Of a stretch of DNA of 64,000 nt, positions 34,934-46,614 are shown in pieces. The notes under the pieces are model-generated. The model was not told the origin of the DNA, made no database searches, and saw only the letters and a list, made by a program, of their open reading frames with translations. Every line of letters begins with the position of its first letter. Position 1 is the stretch's first letter. Source of the stretch: Balaenoptera acutorostrata (taxonomy: Eukaryota > Chordata > Mammalia > Artiodactyla > Balaenopteridae); assembly GCF_949987535.1 (NCBI RefSeq), contig NC_080074.1, positions 26,123,268 through 26,187,267 of the forward strand. The letters are read 5' to 3'. The position numbers were made by a program, and so were the translations under genes.

Positions 34934-37137
34934 AGTAACCATATATAATCTGCCTTATCTCACACTTTTAATTAACAAATCCCAGACAAGGGCCAAATTT
35001 CAAGAACTGCCTTTATGAATATTTATTCCTTGCCTCAAATCTTTTCTGCAAAGAGGTAGCATTTTAATTTAAAAGTTCAGTTTGAGGAAGGTCACTTTCT
35101 CTTTAACCAGCATTCAGTCTGCAGAGCCACTGTGGAATTACCACAAATGTTCCCAAGACTATAGCTAAGCTTAGGAAAGTTAAAACCAATCATTCATTCA
35201 TTACATAGGACAAGTATGATCCATTGGACGTTAACTCCCTTCTTAGTTCAGTATGTCCTTTCTGTCAGGGAGGCCATATAAGTCAACAAATACAACAGGA
35301 TTAGAATGTATCCAGTGGCTGACAGTCACTGAGAATGGTTAAAATGGAGCTTTTAGACTTAATCTGCTGTTTTCACTCTGATAAAATATTTAATACAATG
35401 TGAGGCACCTGAATGACCAAACAAAACTTAAGACTAATGAATCCAAGGCCTAGACAACTGCTGTCTTTTGTGGGTATATTAATAAATTCTTAAAAAATAC
35501 AATAGAAAAATAGAGACAGAAGAAGGAAGAGAAAAAGAAATTTTATCTTTTGGCTTATTCATGTTGCAAACACCAGAGTAAAAAAGGTACAAAATATAAA
35601 GAAGTACAGATTTTACTGGAGACTTCTTAACCTTAGAAGGAACAACAATACTACAGATATGTACAAACCTACTGTTGGGTTTTGGTAAAATCTTTTAAAA
35701 CAGTTGACAAAAATTCAATACAATAAAATACACAAAGTTATTAAAGAAATTACTGTGTTAAAAAAAGTTATACTCTCAAGTCTTCAGTTAAGGTTGGAAA
35801 TGTACAGTTTTACTATATAAGTAGTCAAAAGGTAAAAATTAAAACATATCTGAAAGAATATTTTTAAATTATATTTTAAAAATACAGCTTAACACTCCAA
35901 AAGTATCTAAAGTGAAGGCAGGCTTTAGAAACTTACTATCTAAACATGCCTGAACTCTGTTGGACAGTACACAAATTCCTGTTTTCAGTGTTCATATGTA
36001 ACAATGTTAAAAGCGAGTACAAAGGCCCTCCCCTAACTGAGAATACTTATTGTACATAAACCTAAGATGGGCTCTGTCAAGAAATACAGTTAACTATGCT
36101 CACAGATTAGTGCACTCATACAAGAATGCCGATGATAGAACTTTTTCATGTTTGGGTAAATACAAAATGTCATAAATTCTGGCAGAAGCTGAATATAAGG
36201 CTCACCTATTTAATTCTATATAGTTCATTAGAGAAAAAATGAATGAGAAGACTTGAGGCATAAATTAAGAGTGAATTTACAAGACAATAAAAAGCATTTA
36301 AATCATTTAGCTTTAAAAAGAATCAAAATCCAAAACCATTAGATCCAAAGTCTACTGTTTTATTAAAATATATGTATATATATACATAGTAACATGTACA
36401 GTGTTTTGATTTATGCAAACAGGAAAACATTGTGCAAAAAGAAAAATACTGAGAGAGAAGCTTAAACATAATAAGATTTAAAAGGCAAAAATAATAGAAT
36501 CTGTGGGATGAAGCATCTACATAATACATGTAGTACAGAACTAATCCCAGGGAAGAGTTCTTCAGAATGAGCTTCAACAGGCTCACAGTCCTATTTTAAA
36601 GGATTCCTCATTGACCCAATTTTTCTGGTGTGACAAGTTTGGAGGAACAGCACAGTTTCAGCTCCTGTCATGTGTAGAGTCCCTGATTAGTCTGCAATTA
36701 TTTCTAACATGGTCTAAACCTACTGAAATGCCAGTATTACCAAAAGTATACATTTTCATTGTGTATAATAAATAACCTTTGGATTTGGGGGTCTTTTCAA
36801 TGCCTTTTCAGAAATCTTGTCCTCCAAATTAAACAAAACATGTTATGTGACTATAGTGATGTCACAGTTACGATGTGAGACTATTTGATTAATCAACTAG
36901 GTCAGAATATTTTTAAAATCCAGAGCAGCAGGGAACGAAAAAAAAAGAAACCTGCTAAAAACCTTACAAAATACTTCCGTAAAATGTGAGGTATCAACCA
37001 TTTCCACTCTATCATCCTAGATTTTCATCAACCACAGCAGATTCTAAAATGTAGCCTACGACGAGTCTAACAAGGGACAGTGTGTCTACAAATGATGCTA
37101 AGGTTCTTCCCAGACCTGAACCTCAAAAAGCAAGCTG
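34934..37137. other. 3' flank of C3orf20-like gene
   Basis: Contains candidate AATAAA signals but no exon. 35490-36580 is unusually AT-rich with many short A/T runs and reads like 3'-UTR or conserved noncoding sequence. The minus ORF at 36323-36586 has no recognised protein. Confidence 0.45.
35481..35486 (+). terminator. Candidate poly(A) signal AATAAA
   Basis: First canonical AATAAA after the TAG at 34931-34933 that I could find on the + strand. It would give a 3' UTR of about 570 bases. Another is at about 35722-35727. No transcript evidence; chosen only by motif and position. Confidence 0.3.
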
Positions 37138-37440
37138 GGGCTTCCCTGGTGGCGCAGTGGTTGAGAATCTGCCTGCCAATGCAGGGGACACAGGTTCGAG
37201 GCCCTGGTCTGGGAAGATCCCACATGCCGCGGAGCAACTAGGCCCGTGAGCCACAATTACTGAGCTTGCATGTCTGGAGTCTGTGCTCCGCAACAAGAGA
37301 GGCCGCGAAAATGAGAGGCCCGCGCACCGCGATGAAGAGTGGCCCCCACTTGCCACAACTAGAGAAAGCCCTCGCACAGAAACGAAGACCCAACACATCA
37401 AAAATAAATAAATAAAAATTTAAAAAATTAAAAAAAAAAA
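37138..37440 (+). mobile_element. CHR-2 type SINE with TSD
   Basis: GGGCTTCCCTGGTGGCGCAG head, 'gttcgaggccctggtctggg', 'aagatcccacatgccgcggag' and the full body with one GCACCGCGATGAAG unit, then an AAATA tail. The TSD AAAAAGCAAGCTG flanks it (about 37125-37137 and 37441-37453). Confidence 0.95.
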
Positions 37441-37497
37441 AAAAAGCAAGCTGAAGGCAATGTGGTAGATTCAGTAACAGATTAAAAGAAAAAGGCA

Positions 37498-37786
37498 GGC
37501 GCTTCCCTGGTGGCGCAGTGGTTGAGAATCTGCCTGCCAATGCAGGGGACACGGGTTCGAGCCCTGGTCTGGGAAGATCCCACATGCCGCGGAGCAACTG
37601 GGCCCGTGAGCCACAATTACTGAGCCTGCACGTCTGGAGCCTGTGCTCTGCAACAAGAGAGGCCGCGACAGTGAGAGGCCCGCGCACCGCGATGAAGAGT
37701 GGCCCCCGCTCGCCACAACTAGAGAAAGCCCTCACACAGACACGAAGACCCAACACAGCCATAAATAAATAAATTAAAAAAAAAAA
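37498..37786 (+). mobile_element. CHR-2 type SINE with TSD, adjacent copy
   Basis: A second full-length copy 58 bases after the previous one, same orientation. Head begins just after AAAAGAAAAAGGCA, which recurs after the tail (to 37799). Single GCACCGCGATGAAG unit. Each copy has its own TSD, so they are independent insertions rather than a duplication. The minus ORF 37238-37816 is a shadow of both. Confidence 0.95.
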
Positions 37787-38271
37787 AAAGAAAAAGGCAT
37801 TAGATTCCAGAAACAAGAGTTTAAATCACTTATCAATGCAGCCAGAAAGCAAACACTAATACCTTTTAGAAACTATGAAAAATTAGTTAAATGAGAATGA
37901 TAATAATATTGTTGAGTGGAAAGTCTTTGAGAAAAACAAAAACAGAAATCATTAATTTGGGGGAGAATTTGTTTTGGTGGCTAAGTTGTTTAACCTAAAA
38001 ACAGAGACCTGATAATTAAGAACAATTCTTCTCACTGGCAATTAATAATAACCATATTACATACCACATTCCCATTGTGATAAATTACTATAATGTCAAA
38101 GTCTGGTAAGACTTTATCTTGTCCACTGTCATCCCTTTATTTTAGAAGGATTAACCAACCAATTCTTGCTAACATGTAGGCACACATACAAAAAAAAGTG
38201 AACGCAGGATGTCTCGTCAGCCTCAGGTTATCTTCCGTCTTCATACTCTTGACGTTCCAGGAATGATGCGC

Positions 38272-38365
38272 GAGTTTAGGTTGGTTCTAGGATAGGCCCA
38301 GGGGCCTGGTTTGATCTGGGATCCCTGGGACCATACCTAGAACAAACCCAAACAAAACCAAACTC
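38272..38365 (-). ncRNA. MIR331: MIR331 microRNA hairpin
   Basis: On the minus strand the 5p arm (38340-38319, CTAGGTATGGTCCCAGGGAT plus two bases) and the 3p arm (38305-38285, GCCCCTGGGCCTATCCTAGA plus one base) are both present and unchanged from the human mature sequences as I remember them. They pair across a short loop, 'cagatcaaaccag'. The outer stem (GAGTTTGGTTTTGTTTGGG against TAGAACCAACCTAAACTC) also folds. Length is 94 bases, the usual precursor size. It lies 7.2 kb downstream of the VEZT stop and on the same strand, as in human, so it may come from VEZT read-through or a separate host transcript. miR-331 is an ordinary conserved mammalian miRNA acting with Argonaute on mRNA 3' UTRs. 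Confidence 0.95.
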
Positions 38366-38399
38366 CTTGGGAGTGCTTTCAGCTCAGGCAGACTTCTGG

Positions 38400-40170
38400 G
38401 CTTTTCACTCATATGGACCTCCAGGGCTGTACCAGAACCATAAGCCAGTCTTTAAGGGATGGGAGTAACATATCTGGAGCTTTTTCTGTACATTGCCAGA
38501 TGCTAGTACTGTGCCTGAGTGAGCATTATTTAAGTCATGGTATGAACAGAAGGTACAGGTTGGTGAAATAAAAGTGCAGAAAATACTTTGATTTAGAAAT
38601 GGAGCTAATGCAGATTGACTTGGGAGGGGAAAAAGTATATGTAATTTCTCAGGAAATATTATAAAAGAATAAACTTGTAAAAGACATGTTTTAGTTTTTA
38701 AAAATATGTTCAATGATAAAATAATTTGTAGGTAGCCAACCTTTAAGAAATGCTACAAAGTGAAAAATGTCAAGTCCAAAATAGTAAAATTATCCCTTAG
38801 TTTGAGAAACTATTAAAATGAGAGGAAAAATATATTTGTACAACAATATCTCATAGAATATACTCACTTTTTAAAAGTGTAATCTGAAGCATACACAACT
38901 TAAATACTGTCCTACTGCAGTAACATGTTTGATATATGCCAAATGAAATTCAGTAAATAGGGATGAAGCAAACTAATTTAATTGCTAACAGGTTAAAATA
39001 TATTAAAATTTACAGCATTTAAAACATTATCATATGTATTTTAATTTATCACACATTTTAGGACATTCATAAAATCAACTCCTTATTCACATTAAACTTT
39101 TATATGTGTGAATTCTGGAATCAATTCATCCCTCTTTTTGGTTTATAGCAATTACACTAAGTAGAATCACTTTCCTCTCACAACTATACTCAAAGAGAAT
39201 TTTTCTCCTGTACCACCAAACCAAGTTTGGCCTCATAGCTATTTTGTAATAGCAGCCTCAACTCAAGAAACAGGTTTGGATCATCTATTTTTTGATGAAT
39301 ACTATATCATAATTCCCTTCTAGTAGCATGAATAACTGAAAGCTGACTTAGAGGCATGGCCATAAAATAAGTAGATTGATTCTCTAATTACCCTGTAATT
39401 AGATGGAAGGATGAATCAACATATGGTTACTAAAACACAATCAGCCTATCGGTAAAACCAAGTTGTTCAATGCTAATCCCAGACAAATACCCCTTTCTAG
39501 ACATTTGAATTTTGCTTGCAATCATTATGACATGCAAATTTAATGTTTATTTTTCACGAGAAAAATCATCATGCTTGATTAATTAACATATTAAATTATC
39601 ATTTAAAACATGCAAAATATAGAATGACAGTGGGAATTTAGTCATTCAAGTATCTGTCAATATCATTAGATCTAACACTGTAACGTTTGGCCAGCTTTTA
39701 ATACACATTTAATTGAATGAAAATAAAGATATTTTCTTAAAAACCTGCATAATCAAAGAATAAATTCTTTGTGTATAATTGTCTACAGTCTAAAAACCTT
39801 ATTACTTCTCAGTTCTCTATGGTATCAATAATGAAACGTTTCCTTATTTTCCAGGGCTCAACCTACTTCATGTTTTGGAAATGAAGATACAGGTCTCTAA
39901 AAACAAAACCAACACAACAAAAACAACCCAGCCAAAGAAATTCTTAGCAGCATGTGGCATCCAACTCAAATAGAAAGTACTATAGGAAATGCTAACTTGA
40001 GTGGACTGGTTTTAATTGGAGCCGAACAACTAGAGGAGTGAAATATATAGAAGGTAAAGTATGGAAACAAAATGGTTCCTTTTGTACACTAACAGTTCTC
40101 CTATTTTGAGAACAGGAATCTAATCTAGTACACTTATTTTAAAGATAGCAATGAAATAGGTAGTAATAGA
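38400..40170. other. AT-rich intergenic or extended 3' UTR
   Basis: No gene or repeat recognised over 1.7 kb. Low repeat content beside MIR331 suggests conserved noncoding sequence or unspliced host transcript, but I cannot test conservation. Confidence 0.4.
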
Positions 40171-40470
40171 TGTCACAAAATCCACATACTTAAGTATAAT
40201 CCAGTTTTTCAGGTCTTCACTGAGTCAGTTTACTCTTACTTTGTATTTATACATTCTGCTAGCTGTCTTAGTCACCTGGTTTCCAAAACTGAAGCAGACT
40301 AGAAGAAGCATTATGAAGGTGGAGAAAGTCTATTGCTACAGGCACACTGCAGTGAGCACTAATACGAATTAGAGGAATCAGAACTATTAGAAAACAAAGA
40401 AAACAAAAAAGGCACAGCAGAATGGAGTTATTTAGTAAAGGGGCATATAGCTCTCAATGCCTAATTAGTC
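40170..40470. repeat. Diverged direct repeat, copy A
   Basis: Shares five ordered blocks with 41136-41435 at a near-constant offset of 960-966: CACAAAATCCA (40174), TACTCTTACTTT (40231), CTGGTTTCC (40276), CAGACTAGAAGAAGCA (about 40295), TAGTAAAGGGGCAT (40433). Roughly 300 bases, heavily diverged. It does not match a repeat family I know. Confidence 0.6.
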
Positions 40471-40578
40471 TATTACAGTAAAACTATTGTTAGTAACGAT
40501 CATTTTGACATCTAATTTATTTCATATATTGTTTGAGAAGACAGCAACACACAGTAAGTTTTAAAAACACTTCCATCA

Positions 40579-40664
40579 GGGCCTTCCCTGGCGGTCCAGT
40601 GGTTAAGACTCTGCGCTTCCACTGCAGGGGGTACGGGTTTGATCCCTGGTCAGGGAACTAAGAT
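40579..40664 (+). mobile_element. CHR-1 type SINE, 3' truncated
   Basis: GGCCTTCCCTGGCGGTCCAG head through 'gatccctggtcagggaactaagatcc', with no tail. It lies between the two diverged direct repeats and so accounts for part of their spacing. Confidence 0.85.
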
Positions 40665-41135
40665 CCTTCAGAAATTATTTCAAAATTTTTAAATGCTTAA
40701 AGAGGTTTAAGCTCCATAGAAAACTGGGATATCTAGAATGACTCATTCCCCAAATATTCAGTTAGGCAGTTCTTACTAAATTAGCCAGGCATGTTTAGTC
40801 TCAAACCAATTAGTTCTAGAATATAAATCTTGGTGAACACAGTTGAAGTCCATTTATAGTGCTCTAAGTTTAAACTCTGCATACTATACTAGGACATTTA
40901 ACAAGAACAGAATATTTAACATTTCCCTAAAATATACACAATGATTTATACAAAGATGATAGTCAAATTTTCTTTTATAGCTGAATTCATTAATGGCAAG
41001 TCCTAGAAACATCACCATATAAAAACTGAATTAATACTTTAAATGTATGGCAATCACATATACAAACAGGTATTTTTAGCAAATTCTTAGTAAAGAACTA
41101 AGAGGCAAACAAAAGTATGCTAAGCAGCCAAACAG

Positions 41136-41440
41136 GTACCACAAAGTCCATGCACTTTACTGACAGAAAAGCCCCTTAAGCTCTGTTCAGTCTACTTACT
41201 CTTATTTTAGACACAAGTCTAGCAAGCTTGGCAATCTGGTTTCTCAGTCCACAGCAGATTAGAAGCAGCAAATTAGGGCCTAGTGCGGAAGGCAGGCACA
41301 CAAAACAGCAGCAAAAAGTGACAGTTGATTAAAGGGAAGATAGAGAAACCGTGAAAAACAGACATAACTCAAAAAGCATAGCAATACAAGGTCATGTAGT
41401 AAAGGGGCATTATATATCTCAGTAGCCCCTAAGTGAATTT
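41136..41440. repeat. Diverged direct repeat, copy B
   Basis: Partner of 40170-40470: CACAAAGTCCA (41140), TACTCTTATTTT (41197), CTGGTTTCTC (41236), CAGATTAGAAGCAGCA (about 41254), TAGTAAAGGGGCAT (41397). Same order and orientation. Confidence 0.6.
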
Positions 41441-42793
41441 CTGTTTATCACCCCATGATAAGAAGTAATGTTCTTAAAGATAACAAAGAAAACATGGACA
41501 AGTATAAAGTATATTTTAGAATATTTCTTATAAAACTGTTTTAAAAAATTAATGATTAAATTGATTTGCTTCAGTTAACTGAAAAATTAACTTATGCAAG
41601 TTAGTCTCCTGTCAATGATGACATAAATGAATTGTTACTGTACTTAGGATATTTTCCCCCCATATTTTCTCTTCTAAAATATTTGTAGCTTCATTTTGTA
41701 ATTTTAAGTGTGATTTGCATAGATATGTCTTATAAATAGAATTGGAAGAATAAATCAATCTCTATGTTTTCTCTGGTTATCATTCATGGCATATCCACTT
41801 TAGTTCAAATAATGAGTTATACCACAGCATTATGGTATTTAGTTCTTGTTTTGTTGGGATACAGATACAGTATACTATGATTAAACCAAACCCGTTGAAC
41901 TTTTCTTCCCACATGATTTCTAATAATTTATCAAAATATTTTATATAACTGATGATGTGTAAGTAAAATCAGTCACCAGAGTGAAATGACCTCTAGGGTT
42001 TACTTTTGATGAACACTCCGTTGACTTATAATTTTGTGAAACATATCAGAATTTGATTCTTTCTATACTTTAACATTAAAAGCTTTACTGTTTTTATTAT
42101 GTGAATCAGAATATTACTATTTATTTTTCAAGAAAATTGAGTTTTAAATTTTTTAACCTATTTTACTAACATATTTACTAAGTAGTTACTAATATAACCA
42201 GATCTTGTCTTCCAGCCTCAAAAGTTTTATTTCCTTTTTAACTATTGCTGAGAAGTCAGAAGTCGCAAACATCATTTAGCAATTCAGAGAATTTGGGTTT
42301 TGCTGGAAAAACTCCCCATGATATTATTACAGCAGCTGCACTCAAAGCTTTTAAATGATGGTCTGGAACTTAAACTCAGATCTATCCTTCTGTATTAAAC
42401 CCTTAAACCCATATTCTTAAATTTCCTTAGTAATTTGCCTTAAATGTGTTTCTCCTGACTTGCTTGTCTTCAACTTCAGAAATCAAACTTGAGTCAATGC
42501 ATCAGTTCCTAATGAAATATATTCACAAGCTGCTAAGTACAATCAATTTTAATGAGGTTTTAACTTATGAAGTCAGATAAAACAGACAACTTGCGAAAAT
42601 AAGCAGCAGACTGCAAATCAAAGACCAGCAAGAATCTGGCCCTACACAGGCCAGATATGTAGACTTTTACTGAAAGCTGGGGGAAAAAAAAGGGGGGGAA
42701 TTTAAGATATGATAACTGTCACCAAATCATTTACTGCCATGACTTTCCTAACAGTAAGCAAAGGGCAAAAATCTTGTCTTCAAGAGTGACCTA
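41441..42793. other. VEZT downstream region, nothing recognised
   Basis: AT-rich sequence with no exon or recognisable repeat. Nothing further to report. Confidence 0.45.
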
Positions 42794-43106
42794 GGGGCTT
42801 CCCTGGTGGCGCAGTGGTTGAGAATCTGCCTGCCAATGCAGGGGACACGGGTTCGTGCCCTGGTCTGGGAAGATCCCACATGCCGCGGAGCAACTAGGCC
42901 CGTGAGCCACAACTACTGAGCCTGCGCGTCTGGAGCCTCTGCTCCGCAACAAGAGAGGCCGCGATAGTGACAGGCCCGCACACCGCGATGAAGAGTGGCC
43001 CCCACTCGCCGCAGCTGGAGAAAGACCTCACACAGAAACGAAGACCCAACACAGCCAAAAATAAACATAATAAATAAATAATAAATAAAAATTAAAAAAA
43101 AAAAAA
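42794..43106 (+). mobile_element. CHR-2 type SINE with TSD
   Basis: GGGGCTTCCCTGGTGGCGCA head, full body with one GCGATGAAG unit, 'ccaaaaataaacataataaataaataa' tail and poly-A. The TSD AAGAGTGACCTA lies at 42782-42793 and 43107-43118. It is antisense to VEZT. Confidence 0.95.
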
Positions 43107-43118
43107 AAGAGTGACCTA

Positions 43119-45612
43119 AATGCCTCTTTTCATATATGTCGTACCTTAAGTACTAGGTTTAAAATAAACGATGGAAACGTTCACATTAAAAGCTGTTAGG
43201 ATATTACTCCTTTACAAGAATTATTGTGTCAAAATACCACTGTTAAATTTGGAAAGCACAATTACAAATTTTCCCCACAAAATATTTTCCCCAGAGGGCT
43301 TCTTTTGGACATAGGGTGGCAGCTATTAAAACTAGTCACAAGCCTGATAAGAAAAAGTGAAATATTATTTGAAAAGTAACAAGAATATCTAGTTATATTA
43401 CATGGACTTATTTGTTTTATTTCCTAAGGTATTCACAGCAAGAAGAATAAAGTCCTAGACAGAAGTTCTTAGATTTTACCGGGTATAAACATCAGCTAGG
43501 TCTCATTTCAAAATGACCAACTAAGAATAGTTGGGAGTGTGGCACCAGATCTGTATTAAAAAAATAAGACCTACGATTTATTCTAACGCAGGTGGCCCCA
43601 TGAAAAGAACAGAAAAACACTGACTTTTAGACTATTATAAGAGAAAATTAGGAATTTTCACAGGGAAGATAATATTTTATCTTGGAAATATTCTAAAAGT
43701 TGACAAATTTTGAAAACTACATAAAAAGAACATTCAATTAAAATTCCAAGATCCTTATTTCATGGTTTCAGTACGTAGAATTTTCATGGAACTAAGTAAC
43801 AACTAGTGAATTAAACAGATCAGACTGGAAGGTTAGGAATTCCTGATTAAAATTAGCCTTTCAATATTAAAAAGTATCACCTTAGAAAGCATTAAATAAA
43901 ACTGATATAATATTATGAAGATATTTTCCCCAAGCTGGTATAATAAAAATCATATATAATAAAAGAAGTAAAAATTATTAAACTCTAATTCTTCTTATAT
44001 AAGGTTACAGATTAAGAGAAAGATTACCAAGTTTTTCCATAATTCTTCTAAATTCAAGGAAAAAAGGAGTCTGGCAAACTAAGCAATTTAAAATGAAAAT
44101 AAACTTTAAGCATTGTTATGTAAGAATATAATAGTTACAACACAAGATTTTTTCTTGAAATTTAGCTAACTATCTAAGTGGTAAACTAGGCCCACCCTAA
44201 GATATTGCTCCTAAGAGCTTAATTATGGGTTAAGTCCTGTAATATTTAGCAACAGGCAGAATCACTTATAGTACAAAGGATCGCTACTACTCATATAAAG
44301 CATAAGCAAGTTTTTCCTCGGGATAAAAAATAAATTTCCTTAGATTATTGAAAAAAAGTCCCCTTTGGTATACGAAAATTTACTCACTTGAAGTGCTAAG
44401 TTACAGGAATTCAAAAGCGTTTTTTAACTCCAAAGGCATACTAGATTCACAACTTCCTTTCTAGGACAGCAGCATAAATTGAGTTTTTCCTACATTTTCC
44501 TCAAATAACGTCTATAAACTATGTCACTGCATAGGAGCTATAGGTATTAAAAAACAATATACTCCTGGAAATATCACTCTTTGAAAATGTAATCACAACA
44601 CAAAACAGATGAGATTGGACGATTTGGAAAGCAACCCCTTTTAAGAGGTAGTTTGTAAATAAAGTATTAAGGAGACAAGGATGCTTTCCAGGAAGCCGAC
44701 AGGATGTTTCCAGAATCTTATTAAGGTGGAGAGGGTACAGCTTCAGGCTAGAAATCAGCAGCATGGTGACCTGCTTGTGTTAATGGCACCCATTATCTCT
44801 AGGCAAACTGATAAAAGGAACTTTTTTGCAAAGTTGAGGATGAGGCCTCAGACTATAGGGATCCCACTTTGATATCATCTCTTTTCGTTGCAACAAGAAC
44901 AGAAAAAGATAAACACACAAAACTGAAAGGGTAATTCTTAAAAAGGTACAATGTGTTTTTTTAAAAGATCATTTAGAAATCTTAAAATTAACCACTGAAT
45001 ACACATACGAACAAGGAAACATAAGACACATGTTATAACCCAAGTAATTTTGAAACTACATTTTAGTTCCAAACCCCAGTACACATCAATTGCATGAATT
45101 CAATTTTCTTTTTATTCAGAACGTGTATCTTTGTTTTAAGACTGGTATAAACAAAAATAAAATACAAACAACTTGTTACTGACATGATAGCTGCAGTCAT
45201 TAACTGCAAGAATACAGTAAAAAGGAGCCATACTAAATGTTAATGTTCTTGCAACAGAATTACCCCAGTCATTTTATGGTAGTAAATTCTGGCAAGAAAT
45301 GATAAATTCATTTGTTATTAAAGATACTTAAAGAATTTCCAAGATCAATCAGTTGTGCTGAAAATAAAATAGCAGTTTATTCAAAAGAGCCCTTACCTTT
45401 CTCTTATTTTCCTAAAAGGTCTGCCATTTACAGGTAAACTACTATTTTCAGATCAGTTGTTCAAACCAGGATTCTTCCTGTAAATTCACATCTTAGCTTT
45501 AAATATAGTAAACTTACACTCATTTTCCCTTTCCAGTGGAACATCTAGTCTTGAAGTTAAAACACTTTCACAAAAAAGAACAATTTAAAATCCTTAATGT
45601 AAATCTTGGTTC
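43119..45612 (-). other. VEZT: VEZT 3' UTR and downstream
   Basis: No interspersed repeat recognised over 2.5 kb, which fits transcribed 3' UTR rather than ordinary intergenic DNA. AATAAA signals on the minus strand are at 45381-45376 and 45116-45111, and further ones lie beyond. Which is used cannot be told from sequence. ORFs at 44519-44764 (-) and 44681-44872 (+) are unconvincing. Confidence 0.5.
45111..45116 (-). terminator. VEZT: Candidate VEZT poly(A) signal
   Basis: Minus-strand AATAAA about 500 bases after the VEZT stop, in 'CTGAATAAAAAG'. An earlier candidate is at 45376-45381, about 230 bases after the stop. Motif only. Confidence 0.3.
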
Positions 45613-46127
45613 TTACTTTTCTTCTACCTCATTTTCATTTTCTTCCATTATTTGTTCTTCCTCCTCATCACCAAAAGTCTGTTCCTGCATGGTAGTAAAG
45701 GAGAGAGATCTAGCAGCCACTTCTGCAGCGATGCCAGCAGTGAAGGTAAAATCCGGTGACAGCTGTAGCTGTGCCAGCCTCTGCTTGATGGAGGGCTGAG
45801 ATGAGGCCCCGTGGGTTGGGTGGGCAGGGGCCAGGCCACCTGCATCAGCCTGCTGGGACTCATCTTCGCTCTCACATTGATAATACACTCTTTCTTCAGC
45901 TCCTTGGAGGAAGACTTCATTTGCAGAATTGTCTTTATTTTTACCATCTAGAGGGTATTCACATAAATACTCAGTCCTATTACTTATTTCATTGTCGGTT
46001 GTAGAGGGTTTATTATTTTCCTCTTCAGTATCATTTTTACAAACTTTCCCCATATGTGAATCCACTGATGGTTCTGAATTACTTATGGGTTCCACTGGGT
46101 CTACAGGACACAAGGATTTCAACACAG
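45613..46127 (-). CDS. VEZT: VEZT last coding exon (vezatin C-terminus)
   Basis: Vezatin is a membrane protein of adherens junctions that links the cadherin-catenin complex to myosin VIIA; this exon encodes its acidic cytoplasmic tail. Reading from 46127 down, two bases complete an Ala codon begun in the previous exon, then [20 protein letters not shown], a Ser/Thr/Glu-rich stretch, [40 protein letters not shown] and the acidic end [17 protein letters not shown], stop TAA at 45615-45613. This matches vezatin as I know it along the whole exon. The acceptor reads CCTTTGAAG, weak because -3 is A, and is preceded by a (CTTT)n tract. Intact, 170 residues from V. Confidence 0.95.
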
Positions 46128-46136
46128 CTTCAAAGG

Positions 46137-46192
46137 AAAAAAACAAAGAAAGAAAGAAAGAAAGGAAGAAAGAAAGAAAGAAAGAAAGAAAA
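46137..46192 (+). repeat. (AAAG)n microsatellite at VEZT acceptor
   Basis: About 12 AAAG units with one AAGG, only about 9 bases from the VEZT last-exon boundary. On the gene strand it is (CTTT)n and supplies the polypyrimidine tract. Confidence 0.9.
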
Positions 46193-46420
46193 TAACTAAA
46201 AACCCAGCAATGATTTAAACTTTAATTTAAACTCCCAGTAGTTTTTTCTTATAAAGAACAATAAATAAATAAAAGCTAAATAAAACTTGCCAGTAAATCA
46301 ATGTAAATTTATAAAACCAGAGAAATTTATAAGAGATAAAATGCCTAAGATATGAAATGAGATGGGGTTTTGATGAATATTTTACAACACCTCACATATC
46401 TCTTATTCAAAATATTAAAG

Positions 46421-46614
46421 CAGTGGTTCTCAAGGTGTGGCCCTTGAACCAAGAGCATCAGTCAGCATCACCTAGGAATCTGGTAGAAATTCAAATTCTT
46501 CAGCTCCATCCCACACCTACTGAACTGGAAACTGAGTGAGGACTGGCTATGTTTTACAAGCCCTCCACTGGATTCTGATGCACACTAAAGTTTGAGAACC
46601 ACTGTACTAAAGAA
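46421..46614 (+). mobile_element. MER5A hAT-Charlie element, complete
   Basis: Terminal inverted repeats CAGTGGTTCTCAA at 46421 and its complement TTTGAGAACCACTG ending at 46614, with an 8-bp TSD TATTAAAG / TACTAAAG on the two sides. Internal wording is MER5A ('catcacctaggaatctggtagaaattcaaattctt...cactggattctgatgcac'). Nonautonomous and old, in the VEZT intron. Confidence 0.92.

Noticed and set aside
37238..37816. Minus-strand ORF of 192 codons
   Set aside because: Shadow of the two adjacent SINEs at 37138 and 37498.
36900..38270. Possible second microRNA (MIR3685) downstream of MIR331
   Set aside because: I looked for its mature sequence as I remember it in the region downstream of MIR331 and did not see it.
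45536..46195. Plus-strand ORFs across the VEZT last exon
   Set aside because: Antisense shadows of VEZT coding sequence and the AAAG repeat.
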